A stretch of DNA of 45,517 nt from a virus, in the IMG/VR virus record IMGVR_UViG_3300013125_000013, positions 1 through 45,517 of that record, one strand, 5' to 3'. The translations under genes were made by a program, and so were the position numbers. The notes below the pieces were generated by a model that did no database searches, had not been told where the DNA came from, and worked only from the letters and a program-made list of their open reading frames with translations. Shown in pieces: positions 18,505-25,622 of this stretch (its first letter is position 1; each line of letters starts with the position of its first letter).

Positions 18505-18559
18505 CTTACAAACACACTTAGATTTTCGCTGGTAAAAGTGTTGACAAGCGCTGATACTC
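18505..18559 (+). promoter_or_regulatory. CTTACAAACACA element plus TTGACA/TGATACTCT block
   Basis: The 119-base gap between 18498 and 18618 begins with CTTACAAACACA (18505-18516). It then has TTGACA at 18541-18546 and CTGATACTCT at 18550-18559, the latter ten bases identical to the -10 area of the polymerase promoter near 29580. The TTGACA-to-TACTCT spacing is only seven bases, so it is not a standard promoter; TGATACTCT could work as an extended -10 alone. A small hairpin CGTAG/CTACG lies at about 18580-18596, and a TAGGAGG ribosome site precedes the next gene. Confidence 0.35.
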
Positions 18560-18617
18560 TGGTAGGTTTCTATTGATGCCGTAGGCTCAAACTACGCCCT
18601 TCATTAGGAGGCTCATC

Positions 18618-20219
18618 ATGGCTACTACGTATGAAGACTTGGTTCTGGCCCTCAAGCTCTCGCCGCCATCAGCCTGGTTCAAGCTTCTCAAGTTGGACTC
18701 GACCAAGATTACGCTGTTTCAGCGGTTGCTCACTGAGTTGAAGACCAATGATGCCGCAGGTTCGGCCGCCACGGCAGCGTTGCTGCTTCGTGTGGCTGCG
18801 CTTGAAGGACTGGATTTGGGCGAAAAGGCGAACGCCGCGGCCATGGTGGCCCTGGACGTTATTGCTGATGTGATCAAAGATGGGGCCATTTGTCACTTGG
18901 CCGATACCGGCAAGTCGTATTACTACAATCTGGGCGAGGCCACTGGTTCACAAGACCCGCCGTTTACTTACGACGGAACTCGTGGCGTGTGGCACGAGGG
19001 TATTGGTAGGGCGCCCTACTTCCATGACCCTGTTGCCGACACTACGGCCGCCAAGGCCATGGCCGGAGTTGATCTGGTCAATAACATGCTTGTTCCGGTC
19101 ATCTCGGCCAGTGACACTAAGTTCCGTGTATACCGCTACAACTCCGCTGGAGTAGCTCCAGAGTCGTTGCCGGAAGTAATCTCTGTGACAGCGGGGGGTA
19201 CGCTTACGGACATCGTTGTGGACCTCGGTGGAGTGCTGGTCGCATCGCATGAGAGTACGTACGCGCACGCCAATTTGCCTACCGCTGATGAGAAGGCGGC
19301 TCTGGTCGGCACCTCCGGTACAGCGCCTACTGCGGCCAACCCTCTGGTTGACAATGCCGACACACGCTTGGCTGATGCCCGTACTCCTACTGCGCACACT
19401 CACGCTGGCGGTGAGATTACTAGTCCGGTCGCCAACGCCACCGACGCTGATACGGTCGATGGCCAGCATGCGGCGGCCTTCGCTGCCGCTGCGCATGGGC
19501 ACGTCTCCGCTGACATATCCGACTTTGCGGCCAGTGTAGAGACCAACAACAACCGCTCGAAAGGGTCCATTGGCGTCGCCATGCTGGGCGTGAGCGTGGG
19601 CGGCAACTTCACCCCCGCTCTTGACACCGTGACCATCGGTGGCGACGTGTGGGCGGCCATCGCTGGCGTGCCCGGGGCGGGCACCAAGGAATTCCAGGTG
19701 GGCGCCGACCGCGACGCCTCCCTGGCCAACTTGGCAGCCAAGATCAATGACGTGACCCGCGGCACCGAGTTGGTACTGGCCGCTACAGCTGGCCCCGGTG
19801 CCATGGTCATCGTGTTCGCCGACGCCGTTGGCGGCACCCCCGTCGTGGGTACGCCTACCAGCATGGTGTTGGCGGTGAGCATCACCGGGCCGAGCACCGC
19901 TACCTGGGACAAGGCCAACATCAACGAGAGCGGCAACGCCTCATCCACCAAGAGCGCCAGTGACGTGGTGACGATTAGCGTCCCGGCCGCCGCGCGCATC
20001 GCGGCCAGCGATGTCGTCGCTCTGGGCTACCTACCCTTCACCGCCACGGCCAAGAGCGCCTTGCACGTGACGGCTCTCCGCGCTGGCGTCCTGGTGCCCT
20101 GCGACGACGTGTTCGGCTTCAACGCGCCTGAGTATACAGCCGTGATCGTGACCGGCGCCGCTGGTGTCGCTCCATTGCTGGCCGGCGATGTGGTGTATTG
20201 GTCCGTCATTGGCGGGTAG
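18618..20219 (+). CDS. Tail fibre protein with HxH and VDGQHA motifs
   Basis: 533 residues. An N-terminal attachment-like region is followed by a typical fibre shaft segment near residues 245-300: DNADTRLADARTPTAHTHAG, then ATDADTVDGQHA, then AAHGHVSADI. The ADTVDG and His-x-His motifs recur in long tail fibres and bind iron in some trimers. From about residue 315 the DNA becomes GC-rich and the protein changes to an Ala/Gly/Val-rich domain (GGDVWAAIAGVPGAGTKEFQ), suggesting a swapped distal domain. It has a good TAGGAGG site upstream. Confidence 0.7.
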   Translation: MATTYEDLVLALKLSPPSAWFKLLKLDSTKITLFQRLLTELKTNDAAGSAATAALLLRVAALEGLDLGEKANAAAMVALDVIADVIKDGAICHLADTGKSYYYNLGEATGSQDPPFTYDGTRGVWHEGIGRAPYFHDPVADTTAAKAMAGVDLVNNMLVPVISASDTKFRVYRYNSAGVAPESLPEVISVTAGGTLTDIVVDLGGVLVASHESTYAHANLPTADEKAALVGTSGTAPTAANPLVDNADTRLADARTPTAHTHAGGEITSPVANATDADTVDGQHAAAFAAAAHGHVSADISDFAASVETNNNRSKGSIGVAMLGVSVGGNFTPALDTVTIGGDVWAAIAGVPGAGTKEFQVGADRDASLANLAAKINDVTRGTELVLAATAGPGAMVIVFADAVGGTPVVGTPTSMVLAVSITGPSTATWDKANINESGNASSTKSASDVVTISVPAAARIAASDVVALGYLPFTATAKSALHVTALRAGVLVPCDDVFGFNAPEYTAVIVTGAAGVAPLLAGDVVYWSVIGG

Positions 20220-20291
20220 CCGCTGTTTCTAGCTTTTGTTTTGAGAGTTCGCTGCACTCCATCTTGTGAACTAGTTTGTTCGAGGTGAGGC

Positions 20292-21077
20292 GTGGCCACA
20301 GATCCTCGATATCCGCTACCCTCGGCCGTGCGTGAGGCCATTGACGCCAACCCACCGTCGGTTGGCGACCCGTATGTCAAAGGAAGTGAACTACCAGAAC
20401 CCACGACGAACGGCTTTGCTGTCAACAACACTACCGTTTTCCCAGACGGCTGCGACTGTTGGGAAAATAATGAGTTCATAGATACCGCTGTAAAGTCCAG
20501 TTGGCAGGAAACTTCGGTTTCTGGCGGAACCTTTGCTTATCCTACAGCCGGACTTCTCGGGGGTTCTGTGGTGACGCTCGCTGGAGGTGGCCTCGCCGGG
20601 CAAAAGGCGGTTACGTGGTGGCGCCAACAGTTGGACGCCATGGCCAAGGGATTCCTCTTCCGCGTCATCCTCAATGTCAGTTCGCTGTCATCGACGGACA
20701 CTACGGCCTTTGTCGGTATCATGACTGCCGATGCCGGCTGGACAGCGCTTGTCACCACTGCCGCCAACAGAATAGGACTTCTACGCTCAGCCGGGGCTTG
20801 GAAGGCCGTTGGGGCGGCTCAGACCTATGGTCAAGGCACCGCTGTTTCGGAGTTTACTCAGGCGTGGTGCTTCTACGACTCTACAGCAGGCGCGCTAAAG
20901 GTCTGGATTTCTACTACAGATAAGCCTCCAGTGCTTACAAGTGAGCCGGACGTTACGCACACCTGTATTGCTCCAAATTCCGGCAATGCGTTTATTGTCG
21001 GGATTACCCGTTCCTCTGGCGGGGCCATGGGTTCTCTGTTTCTTGACAAGGCCGAGATATGGATTCCGCAAGTATAG
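20292..21077 (+). CDS. Tail fibre-like protein, paralogue of the 15440 gene
   Basis: 261 residues from a GTG at 20292 with GAGGTGAGG upstream. The N terminus shares the ANPPSVGDPYVKGSELP module with the protein at 15440-16381. The distal part (about 55-261) reads as a jelly-roll or lectin-like domain: ETSVSGGTFAYPTAGLLGGS, FLFRVILNVSSLSSTDTTAF, VGITRSSGGAMGSLFLDKAE. It is the last structural gene before the lysis cassette. I infer a second fibre variant mounted through the same N-terminal module. Confidence 0.55.
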   Translation: MATDPRYPLPSAVREAIDANPPSVGDPYVKGSELPEPTTNGFAVNNTTVFPDGCDCWENNEFIDTAVKSSWQETSVSGGTFAYPTAGLLGGSVVTLAGGGLAGQKAVTWWRQQLDAMAKGFLFRVILNVSSLSSTDTTAFVGIMTADAGWTALVTTAANRIGLLRSAGAWKAVGAAQTYGQGTAVSEFTQAWCFYDSTAGALKVWISTTDKPPVLTSEPDVTHTCIAPNSGNAFIVGITRSSGGAMGSLFLDKAEIWIPQV

Positions 21078-21086
21078 CGAGGGGCC

Positions 21087-21707
21087 ATGGCTGCACGCGC
21101 ATTTTGCAATGATCTGGACCTAGCCCATCCTTTGCTTAAAAACCTCGTTGTGGGTTTCTGGGGCGATGTTTTGCACCCTGATCCTACGCGGCTGGATATC
21201 GGTTTTGAGGTATTCGAGACTTGGCGCTCACCAGAAGATCAGTTATATGCCTACCAGCACGGTACATCCCAAGTTGACGGACAGGACAAAGGCTTCTCAT
21301 GCCATTGTTGCACTCCGTCACTCGCTGTAGACATGGTGGTTGAGGTTGATGGGGAGATACACGGACTTGTGGACGGCAAACTTACGTGGGAGGACTGGGC
21401 CATCCCGATCTACCACGTCTGGGGCGACTATGCGAAGTCCAAGGGGTTCACTCACGGCGGCATTGACTGGGGCTGGGACTGGCCTCATGCTCAGTTTACT
21501 TGGAGAGACATCTGGAAGATGGCCCAGCGTATGTTTCAAACGCTTGGGATGTACCAAGGTAAGGTCGTTGATGGGATTCCGGGAAAGGGTACTTTGGCGG
21601 CCTTGACCGAGTGCCAAAAAACCTGGAATCTGCCACGGGCGTCTAAAATGACAAATCGACTGTGGAGTACGCTCGTTCTGTACTCCGGTGGTTGCCCTAA
21701 CCCCTAG
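21087..21707 (+). CDS. Endolysin, M15-type zinc peptidase with C-terminal PG-binding-like domain
   Basis: 206 residues. The catalytic domain has the M15 layout: ETWRSPEDQLYAYQHG near 44-59, a zinc site with His73 and Asp82 (SCHCCTPSLAVD), and DWPHAQF near 131-137 supplying Asp131 and His134. The family cleaves peptide cross-links in peptidoglycan (L-alanyl-D-glutamate or D-Ala-D-Ala type). Residues about 145-190 (FQTLGMYQGKVVDGIPGKGT, then LAALTECQKTW) match a peptidoglycan-binding repeat. The usual H-x-x-G-x-A-x-D is altered to H-CCTPSLAV-D, keeping both ligands. It is followed by membrane-protein genes, as expected for a lysis cassette. Confidence 0.8.
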   Translation: MAARAFCNDLDLAHPLLKNLVVGFWGDVLHPDPTRLDIGFEVFETWRSPEDQLYAYQHGTSQVDGQDKGFSCHCCTPSLAVDMVVEVDGEIHGLVDGKLTWEDWAIPIYHVWGDYAKSKGFTHGGIDWGWDWPHAQFTWRDIWKMAQRMFQTLGMYQGKVVDGIPGKGTLAALTECQKTWNLPRASKMTNRLWSTLVLYSGGCPNP

Positions 21708-21742
21708 AAAGTTGTAGTGTTGGAGTGCTGGTGGAGGGTGGC

Positions 21743-22201
21743 ATGGTTCGTATAGCTACAGGAGTTTTTTGCGGGGTGCTGCTGGTGGCTGGAGTTTCCG
21801 CCGCTCAGGGGGTGGCTGAGGCTGCCCCCGCCGTCAACTGGCAGGCTGTAGCGGCTGTCGGGAACATTCTCGGTGTTCTCGGTATGGGCACACTCACCAC
21901 TGTGCTCACTCTTTCTGGTCGTTTCGGAAAAAAGCGCAAAGAGGAGATGGCTCGCTTAACTGGGGCAGTTAGTCGTATCGACAAGAACGTCCGCAGAGTT
22001 GACATGAACTTGCGTGAGTCCTCTTCTACCACGGCGCACAATCTCCATCAGATAGCTAATCCTTTATATGTGCTACAGCTTGAGCACACAGAAAATCACG
22101 GGCCTCGCCCAGGAAGGGCGGAAGTTGTCGAACGAGTGGAATTCAGGAGCCCGCATTTTCAAGAACTGGAAACTGAAGCTTCATCGAAGGAGGGATTCTG
22201 A
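21743..22201 (+). CDS. Membrane protein of the lysis cassette (signal/TM plus coiled tail)
   Basis: 152 residues from the ATG at 21743, chosen for GGAGGG five bases upstream; a GTG at 21725 is in frame but less well placed. The N terminus looks like a signal or first membrane segment (IATGVFCGVLLVAGVSAAQG) and a second hydrophobic stretch lies near 36-58 (VAAVGNILGVLGMGTLTTVL). A KKRKEEM basic turn and a charged, possibly coiled tail follow. It could be a holin, antiholin or lysis-regulating membrane protein; the next gene is the better holin candidate. The stop overlaps that gene (TGATG). Confidence 0.5.
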   Translation: MVRIATGVFCGVLLVAGVSAAQGVAEAAPAVNWQAVAAVGNILGVLGMGTLTTVLTLSGRFGKKRKEEMARLTGAVSRIDKNVRRVDMNLRESSSTTAHNLHQIANPLYVLQLEHTENHGPRPGRAEVVERVEFRSPHFQELETEASSKEGF

Positions 22202-22650
22202 TGTCGCTCGACAAGATCAAGCAGTGTTGGGGTTGGACTGTGCAACTTCTTGATGGGGCCAAGTTCTTTTTGGCCTTTTTGGGAATGCTCTTGCTGTGGT
22301 CCTTGAAGAAGACCGGGTGGGACTTCGTGCAGGACATCCAGCCGTCGTTCCTTGCCCTTGTGTTCGGGTCGCTGATGACCTACGGGCGCATTTACGCCAA
22401 GGGACCGATGCCGCCGATGCTCAAGAAGATTTCACACGTCCTGGCTGTGTTCTCGCTCATTCTGGGCGTGGCGTTCCAGGCCAACCCGAAGTGGATGGCT
22501 CACGCTATGCTGTTCGTGCCCAAGGGGCAAGAGTCGGTGTCTGCTGAAGTTGTGCCGGAATCGGCGGGGGCGTCACCCACCCCCCAAGTGGAACTTCCCA
22601 ATGCCCCCGCCGATACGGCGCCTGATTCTGGGTTCGCCACGGAGGAGTGA
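22201..22650 (+). CDS. Probable holin with three membrane segments
   Basis: 149 residues. Hydrophobic stretches at about 22-36 (KFFLAFLGMLLLWSL), 49-65 (SFLALVFGSLMTYGRIY) and 76-93 (ISHVLAVFSLILGVAFQ) give a three-helix class I holin pattern, though it is longer than usual because of a Pro/Ala/Glu-rich tail (residues 110-149). Holins make the inner-membrane lesion that releases or activates the endolysin, whose gene is just upstream. Start and stop overlap both neighbours. No sequence family is recognised, so the call rests on topology and context. Confidence 0.5.
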   Translation: MSLDKIKQCWGWTVQLLDGAKFFLAFLGMLLLWSLKKTGWDFVQDIQPSFLALVFGSLMTYGRIYAKGPMPPMLKKISHVLAVFSLILGVAFQANPKWMAHAMLFVPKGQESVSAEVVPESAGASPTPQVELPNAPADTAPDSGFATEE

Positions 22651-23006
22651 TGAGCTTCACGTTTGAGTGGTTCCGCGGTAATTGGAAGAAGCTGGCTCTG
22701 TGGGTACTGGGCATCGGCCTACCTGTTTTGGTCTTGTACATACAAGGCAAGATGAAAGCTAGCGCGCTTCAGCGTCTAAATGATGAGTGGAAGAAAAAGG
22801 CCGGTGCCATATCTGACGCACACTTAGAGGCCGAAAAGGCACTGGCCAAAATAGCGTCTGATGACATCGAGCGTCGGGCCACAGTTGAACGTGAGTATCA
22901 TGGTAAGGTGGTAGAAGCGGTAAAGAGTGCTGAAGAGGCCAAGGTAAAGTATGCTGAGGGGCATCAAGAGTTCGCGGAGTGGAGTAATAAGGTTTGGGGG
23001 AAGTAA
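22650..23006 (+). CDS. Spanin-like inner-membrane protein (Rz-like topology)
   Basis: 119 residues with a single N-terminal membrane segment (about 14-31, LALWVLGIGLPVLVLYIQGK) and then a long charged helix typical of a periplasmic coiled coil (ALQRLNDEWKKKAG, EAEKALAKIASDDIERRATV). That is the architecture of inner-membrane spanin subunits. Start ATG at 22650 in a TGATG overlap; a GTG three bases earlier is possible. Spanins destroy the outer membrane of diderm hosts, so if correct this suggests a diderm host. No sequence signature; topology and position only. Confidence 0.45.
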   Translation: MSFTFEWFRGNWKKLALWVLGIGLPVLVLYIQGKMKASALQRLNDEWKKKAGAISDAHLEAEKALAKIASDDIERRATVEREYHGKVVEAVKSAEEAKVKYAEGHQEFAEWSNKVWGK

Positions 23007-23413
23007 TGCGCTGGCTTTGGCTTGGACTGTTACTTCTAGTGACGTACAAGGTGGCGCAGGCGCAAGAACTCGTCTGCCAGCGTATAGGCTATGTAGAAAA
23101 AGGCGCCCCAGCTTCTTGCACGGGTACACTAGTACCGGATTTTGTGTGGCTAGAGGCCACCAAACTCAAGCTCACGCACGACGCTCTTATCCAGGCAGAA
23201 CGTGAACGCGCTGAGGCACTGGTAAAGGTATCTCAGGATACGTGCCTCAAGGAGGTGGGTATTGTTCAAGACGCTTGCCGAAAAGAGCGTGAAGTGCTGC
23301 TCGACGCGCCTTTCTATGAGCGAGGCTGGTTTGTTATTGGGTCGGCTGTTGTTGGAACTAGCCTTGGCATCATTGGTGTGCAGTGTCTATCCGGGAAATG
23401 CCCGTGGCGCTAA
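23006..23413 (+). CDS. Exported coiled-coil protein with C-terminal membrane segment
   Basis: 135 residues. A signal peptide (MRWLWLGLLLLVTYKVAQA, predicted cleavage after AQA) is followed by four cysteines, a charged helical region (LTHDALIQAERERAEALVKV) and a C-terminal hydrophobic stretch (FVIGSAVVGTSLGIIGVQCL). There is no lipobox, so it is not a standard outer-membrane spanin lipoprotein, and the C-terminal membrane segment is unusual for Rz1. It starts TAATG with the spanin-like gene, the usual Rz/Rz1 pairing. Probable lysis partner, mechanism unclear. Confidence 0.45.
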   Translation: MRWLWLGLLLLVTYKVAQAQELVCQRIGYVEKGAPASCTGTLVPDFVWLEATKLKLTHDALIQAERERAEALVKVSQDTCLKEVGIVQDACRKEREVLLDAPFYERGWFVIGSAVVGTSLGIIGVQCLSGKCPWR

Positions 23414-23430
23414 GAGCGTAGAGAAGTCCT

Positions 23431-23457
23431 GGTACTGATCTAGTGCCCCATTTCTTT
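23431..23457 (+). terminator. Candidate terminator after the late operon
   Basis: GGTACT at 23431-23436 pairs with AGTGCC at 23442-23447 (one wobble) around the loop GATCT. CCCATTTCTTT follows, a weak T tract. It sits between the last lysis gene and the promoter of the replication block, where separation of late and early units is expected. Confidence 0.35.
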
Positions 23458-23483
23458 ACAAACCTACCGTTTCATTCTATAAT
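23455..23483 (+). promoter_or_regulatory. Sigma-70-type promoter, TTTACA-17-TATAAT
   Basis: TTTACA at 23455-23460, a 17-base spacer and a perfect TATAAT at 23478-23483. The -35 lies in CTTTACAAACC, a variant of the recurrent CTT(G)ACAAACA element. Transcription would start near 23490 and lead into the small gene at 23508 and the replication initiator. This is the clearest promoter in the window. Confidence 0.75.
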
Positions 23484-23505
23484 CCTCCTGATACTTAGGA
23501 GGATT
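23481..23505 (+). promoter_or_regulatory. Shine-Dalgarno-sequestering inverted repeat overlapping the -10
   Basis: AATCCTCCT (23481-23489) is perfectly complementary to AGGAGGATT (23497-23505), with loop GATACTT. The 3' arm holds the TAGGAGG ribosome site of the gene at 23508. The 5' arm begins in the -10 box, so mRNA started near 23490 would lack it, whereas read-through mRNA would fold and hide the site. Confidence 0.55.
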
Positions 23506-23507
23506 AC

Positions 23508-23717
23508 ATGATTACTGTCACCAGAACCACATCTAACAATTGCTCCCTATTTCTTGTTACTGATGGCAAAGCCGGTACGGCCTTGGCCAGGCTTGTTTTA
23601 GATGCTGTTCGTATGTACGCCACCATGGACGCTGAAAACGGCTTGGCCCTGAACAAGGCGTACGACCTTCTCGATCTTAAGGACGAGGGTTCCGCCTACA
23701 TTAAGATCGAGGCGTAG
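23508..23717 (+). CDS. Small hypothetical protein at the head of the replication block
   Basis: 69 residues with TAGGAGG five bases before the ATG and a strong promoter just upstream. The sequence begins MITVTRTTSNNCSLFLVTDG and contains a helix (KAGTALARLVLDAVRMYATM), then LALNKAYDLLDLKDEG. No family recognised. First genes of early units are often regulators or host-takeover proteins, but nothing here proves that. The initiator gene starts one base after its stop. Confidence 0.6.
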   Translation: MITVTRTTSNNCSLFLVTDGKAGTALARLVLDAVRMYATMDAENGLALNKAYDLLDLKDEGSAYIKIEA

Positions 23718-23718
23718 C

Positions 23719-24654
23719 ATGGCGTTAAATGTCGATTGGGGCGGCACCACTGAGCACGGATTCACTCCTGTAGCTAGGATATTTCTTCGTTCGTACACCA
23801 AGTTGGGCCTGGGTATGGATGAGGCCATGTTCGTCATCCAAGTCCTGGATTTCCAATGGGGAAGAACACTGCCTCATCCAAAGGTGGATGTTCTGGCTGA
23901 GTTTATGGGCCGAAATCCGGCCACTATTCGCCAGTATATTCGATCCCTGCGTTCTAAGGGTTGCGTGGTTACTCGTATGTATCAGGATGGCCGTTCTTCT
24001 GAGTACGATTTCCAGCCGCTTTTTGACAAGCTGAAGGCGTTGGTGGAAGCGCTGGAGCCTGAAAACGTGGCACCGGAGCCTACTAGGAAAGACCCTATAG
24101 GGAATTCTGATAGCCCCCCTATCAGGATTCCTGACACCCCGCCTATGAGGAATCCTGATAGCCTCTCTATACATGAGAAGAGAAAAGAAGAAATCAAGAA
24201 CAAAGGCTTTGCCGCTGTCGCGGCGGAAGCCGTCAAAACTGGCGGCACTCTCAGGAGGCCTATGGAATTGCATCGGCCCCCGGCCGTTGCCAAGGAGGAA
24301 AAACTTCCTGAAGACTATAACTGCAATGATATGGAAGGAGTGTTCAAACGGGCCTGGAAAGAGAAATTCAACACTCCTACCAGTAGTTTTACGATCAAGG
24401 ATCGTAAACACGCCAAGGACTTGATTGACACCTGGGGGGCATTGCGTGTAATACGTGTGATTCGAGAAACTATTCTTAAGTGGGATCAACTTCGTGTGCT
24501 ACTCAAAGTTACGGGCTTTCCATCAATGGCGCTCATTTTCGGATACCGGAATACACTCTTTCAGCTTATAGAGGAGGGCCTGGAAAAAGCAGCGAGTACA
24601 AACCGGGCTGGGGCGCAGTATACTGGGCGAGATGCCGGAAACGGCTGGGGATAG
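23719..24654 (+). CDS. Replication initiator, lambda O-like arrangement
   Basis: 311 residues. The N-terminal domain (about 10-100) is a winged helix: DEAMFVIQVLDFQWGRTLPH, then VDVLAEFMGRNPATIRQYIR with recognition helix, then LRSKGCVVTRMYQDGRSSEY. A linker (about 125-150) consists of an eight-residue repeat of the form P-I/M-x-x-P-D-S/T-P, encoded by the iterons. A basic stretch and a C-terminal helical domain (DMEGVFKRAWKEKF, DRKHAKDLIDTWGALRVIRV) follow. DNA-binding N terminus, iterons inside the gene and a helicase-loading C terminus mirror lambda O. The helicase loader and helicase genes downstream support this. Sequence identity to O itself is not claimed. Confidence 0.7.
   Translation: MALNVDWGGTTEHGFTPVARIFLRSYTKLGLGMDEAMFVIQVLDFQWGRTLPHPKVDVLAEFMGRNPATIRQYIRSLRSKGCVVTRMYQDGRSSEYDFQPLFDKLKALVEALEPENVAPEPTRKDPIGNSDSPPIRIPDTPPMRNPDSLSIHEKRKEEIKNKGFAAVAAEAVKTGGTLRRPMELHRPPAVAKEEKLPEDYNCNDMEGVFKRAWKEKFNTPTSSFTIKDRKHAKDLIDTWGALRVIRVIRETILKWDQLRVLLKVTGFPSMALIFGYRNTLFQLIEEGLEKAASTNRAGAQYTGRDAGNGWG
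24095..24161 (+). repeat. Three 19-bp palindromic iterons at 24-bp spacing
   Basis: Units at 24095-24113 (CTATAGGGAATTCTGATAG), 24119-24137 (CTATCAGGATTCCTGACAC) and 24143-24161 (CTATGAGGAATCCTGATAG). The consensus CTATCAGGATTCCTGATAG is a palindrome. The spacing is exactly 24 bp (eight codons), and a degenerate half-unit CTATA follows at 24167. They encode the linker of the initiator. Confidence 0.75.
24095..24206 (+). other. Putative replication origin inside the initiator gene
   Basis: The iterons are followed by a purine-rich, A-rich tract at about 24170-24206 (ACATGAGAAGAGAAAAGAAG and beyond). Palindromic iterons plus an adjacent A-rich unwinding region inside an initiator gene is the architecture of lambda ori. 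The assignment is by analogy; no experimental or skew data are available here. Confidence 0.6.
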
Positions 24655-24656
24655 TT

Positions 24657-24670
24657 ATTGACAAACACAG
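24657..24670 (+). promoter_or_regulatory. TTGACAAACACAG element without a -10
   Basis: TTGACAAACACAG at 24658-24670 in the 31-base gap before the gene at 24686. The hexamer at -10 spacing is TTGTCA, a poor match. TGACAA (24659-24664) and TTGTCA (24681-24686) form an inverted repeat that reaches the start codon. It may be an operator rather than a promoter. Confidence 0.4.
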
Positions 24671-24685
24671 ATAACCGAGGTTGTC

Positions 24686-25033
24686 ATGGCCAAGTCGAAG
24701 AAGGGGCAAATCGGAATTCGTAGTGACAAGATCAATCCGAAGATGCTCAAGCGTATGTATGGCATGGAGATTGTTGGGGCTGGGGTCTTCCGGGTTGTGT
24801 GCCTTCTTTCTCCAGAGGATGCCAAGGGGAACAGAAAGGCTCTGGGAAAGTATAAGGTTAAGGATCGTGACTGGCTGCGATTCGCACAGGCGTTGGCACG
24901 TAGGTTTGGTATCCCGGAGGCTAACGTCATTAGCGTAGCCGCAGCTGTTCCTCCCGAGGCCACCGAGATTGAGCAGGAGTCTCTGGCTGATAAGCTTGCC
25001 AAGGCGGAGAACGATGTTAGGGAGATTGACTGA
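24686..25033 (+). CDS. Hypothetical protein between initiator and helicase loader
   Basis: 115 residues, basic N terminus (MAKSKKGQIGIRSDKINPKM), a central GVFRVVCLLSPEDA and an acidic C-terminal helix (SLADKLAKAENDVREID). The ATG follows a modest GAGG. It overlaps the helicase loader by twenty bases, so the two are likely co-translated. No family recognised; a replication accessory role is suggested only by position. Confidence 0.55.
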   Translation: MAKSKKGQIGIRSDKINPKMLKRMYGMEIVGAGVFRVVCLLSPEDAKGNRKALGKYKVKDRDWLRFAQALARRFGIPEANVISVAAAVPPEATEIEQESLADKLAKAENDVREID

Positions 25034-25622
25034 GGCGCACCTTAAGCGTCTTAACATAGGCCGTCGTTATTGGGAAGCCCGTATTCGGCAGATTCCGGGT
25101 TCGGCCCAATATCGTAGTTGGATCATCAACTACGTTAACGAGCTTGATCGTATGAGGATCGATGGCAGCGGACTATACTTGTACGGGCCTAACGGTTCTG
25201 GCAAGACGCACATAGCCTCGGCCATACTTATAGTGGCCAGGATTAAGGGGTACACTGGGTACGCTCTTCAAGCGCAGGATTTCCATGAGGCCGTTATCAA
25301 GAAGCTGCCATTTGACGAGGATCAGACGATTCTTGACAGAGCAAAGTCGGTGGATTTCTTGCTGCTAGACGACGTTGGAAAGGAGTACACGCCTGGAGGT
25401 TCAGGCTGGAAAGAAGCGGCTCTGGAGAATCTTTTCAGGCATCGGGCTAAGGAGTTGAAGCCGATAATCCTTACTTCTAACCTATCACCAGAGGAGTTCA
25501 AGGCGCGCTATTTAGAGTCGGCGGTGTCCATACTACGGAGTTGTACTCTGACGATTGAGATTCTCGGTGAAGACCACCGTAGAGTTGACAACGAGCGCTT
25601 GAGAAAGGAGCTTACGGTATGA
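25014..25622 (+). CDS. DnaC/IstB-like AAA+ helicase loader
   Basis: 202 residues from the ATG at 25014. Walker A is GPNGSGKTH at 58-66, Walker B is DFLLLDDVGKE near 117-127, and LKPIILTSNLSPEEF near 154-168 supplies the sensor 1 Asn; an Arg-finger region (SILRSCTLTIEILG) follows. This is the pattern of DnaC-type and phage helicase loaders, which place the DnaB ring on DNA with ATP. The initiator is upstream and the DnaB-like helicase three genes downstream, which supports the role. The longer frame back to 24969 overlaps the previous gene more and has no ribosome site. Confidence 0.85.
   Translation: MLGRLTEAHLKRLNIGRRYWEARIRQIPGSAQYRSWIINYVNELDRMRIDGSGLYLYGPNGSGKTHIASAILIVARIKGYTGYALQAQDFHEAVIKKLPFDEDQTILDRAKSVDFLLLDDVGKEYTPGGSGWKEAALENLFRHRAKELKPIILTSNLSPEEFKARYLESAVSILRSCTLTIEILGEDHRRVDNERLRKELTV

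Noticed and set aside
20220-20291. Possible promoter or terminator in the 72-base gap before the second fibre paralogue
   Set aside because: No recurrent element, no hairpin with a T tract and no -35/-10 pair could be seen; only the GAGGTGAGG ribosome site.
23719-24654. Protein octad repeat in the initiator as a simple coding expansion
   Set aside because: The DNA units are palindromic and conserved beyond what the amino acids require, so a DNA-level role is the better reading.
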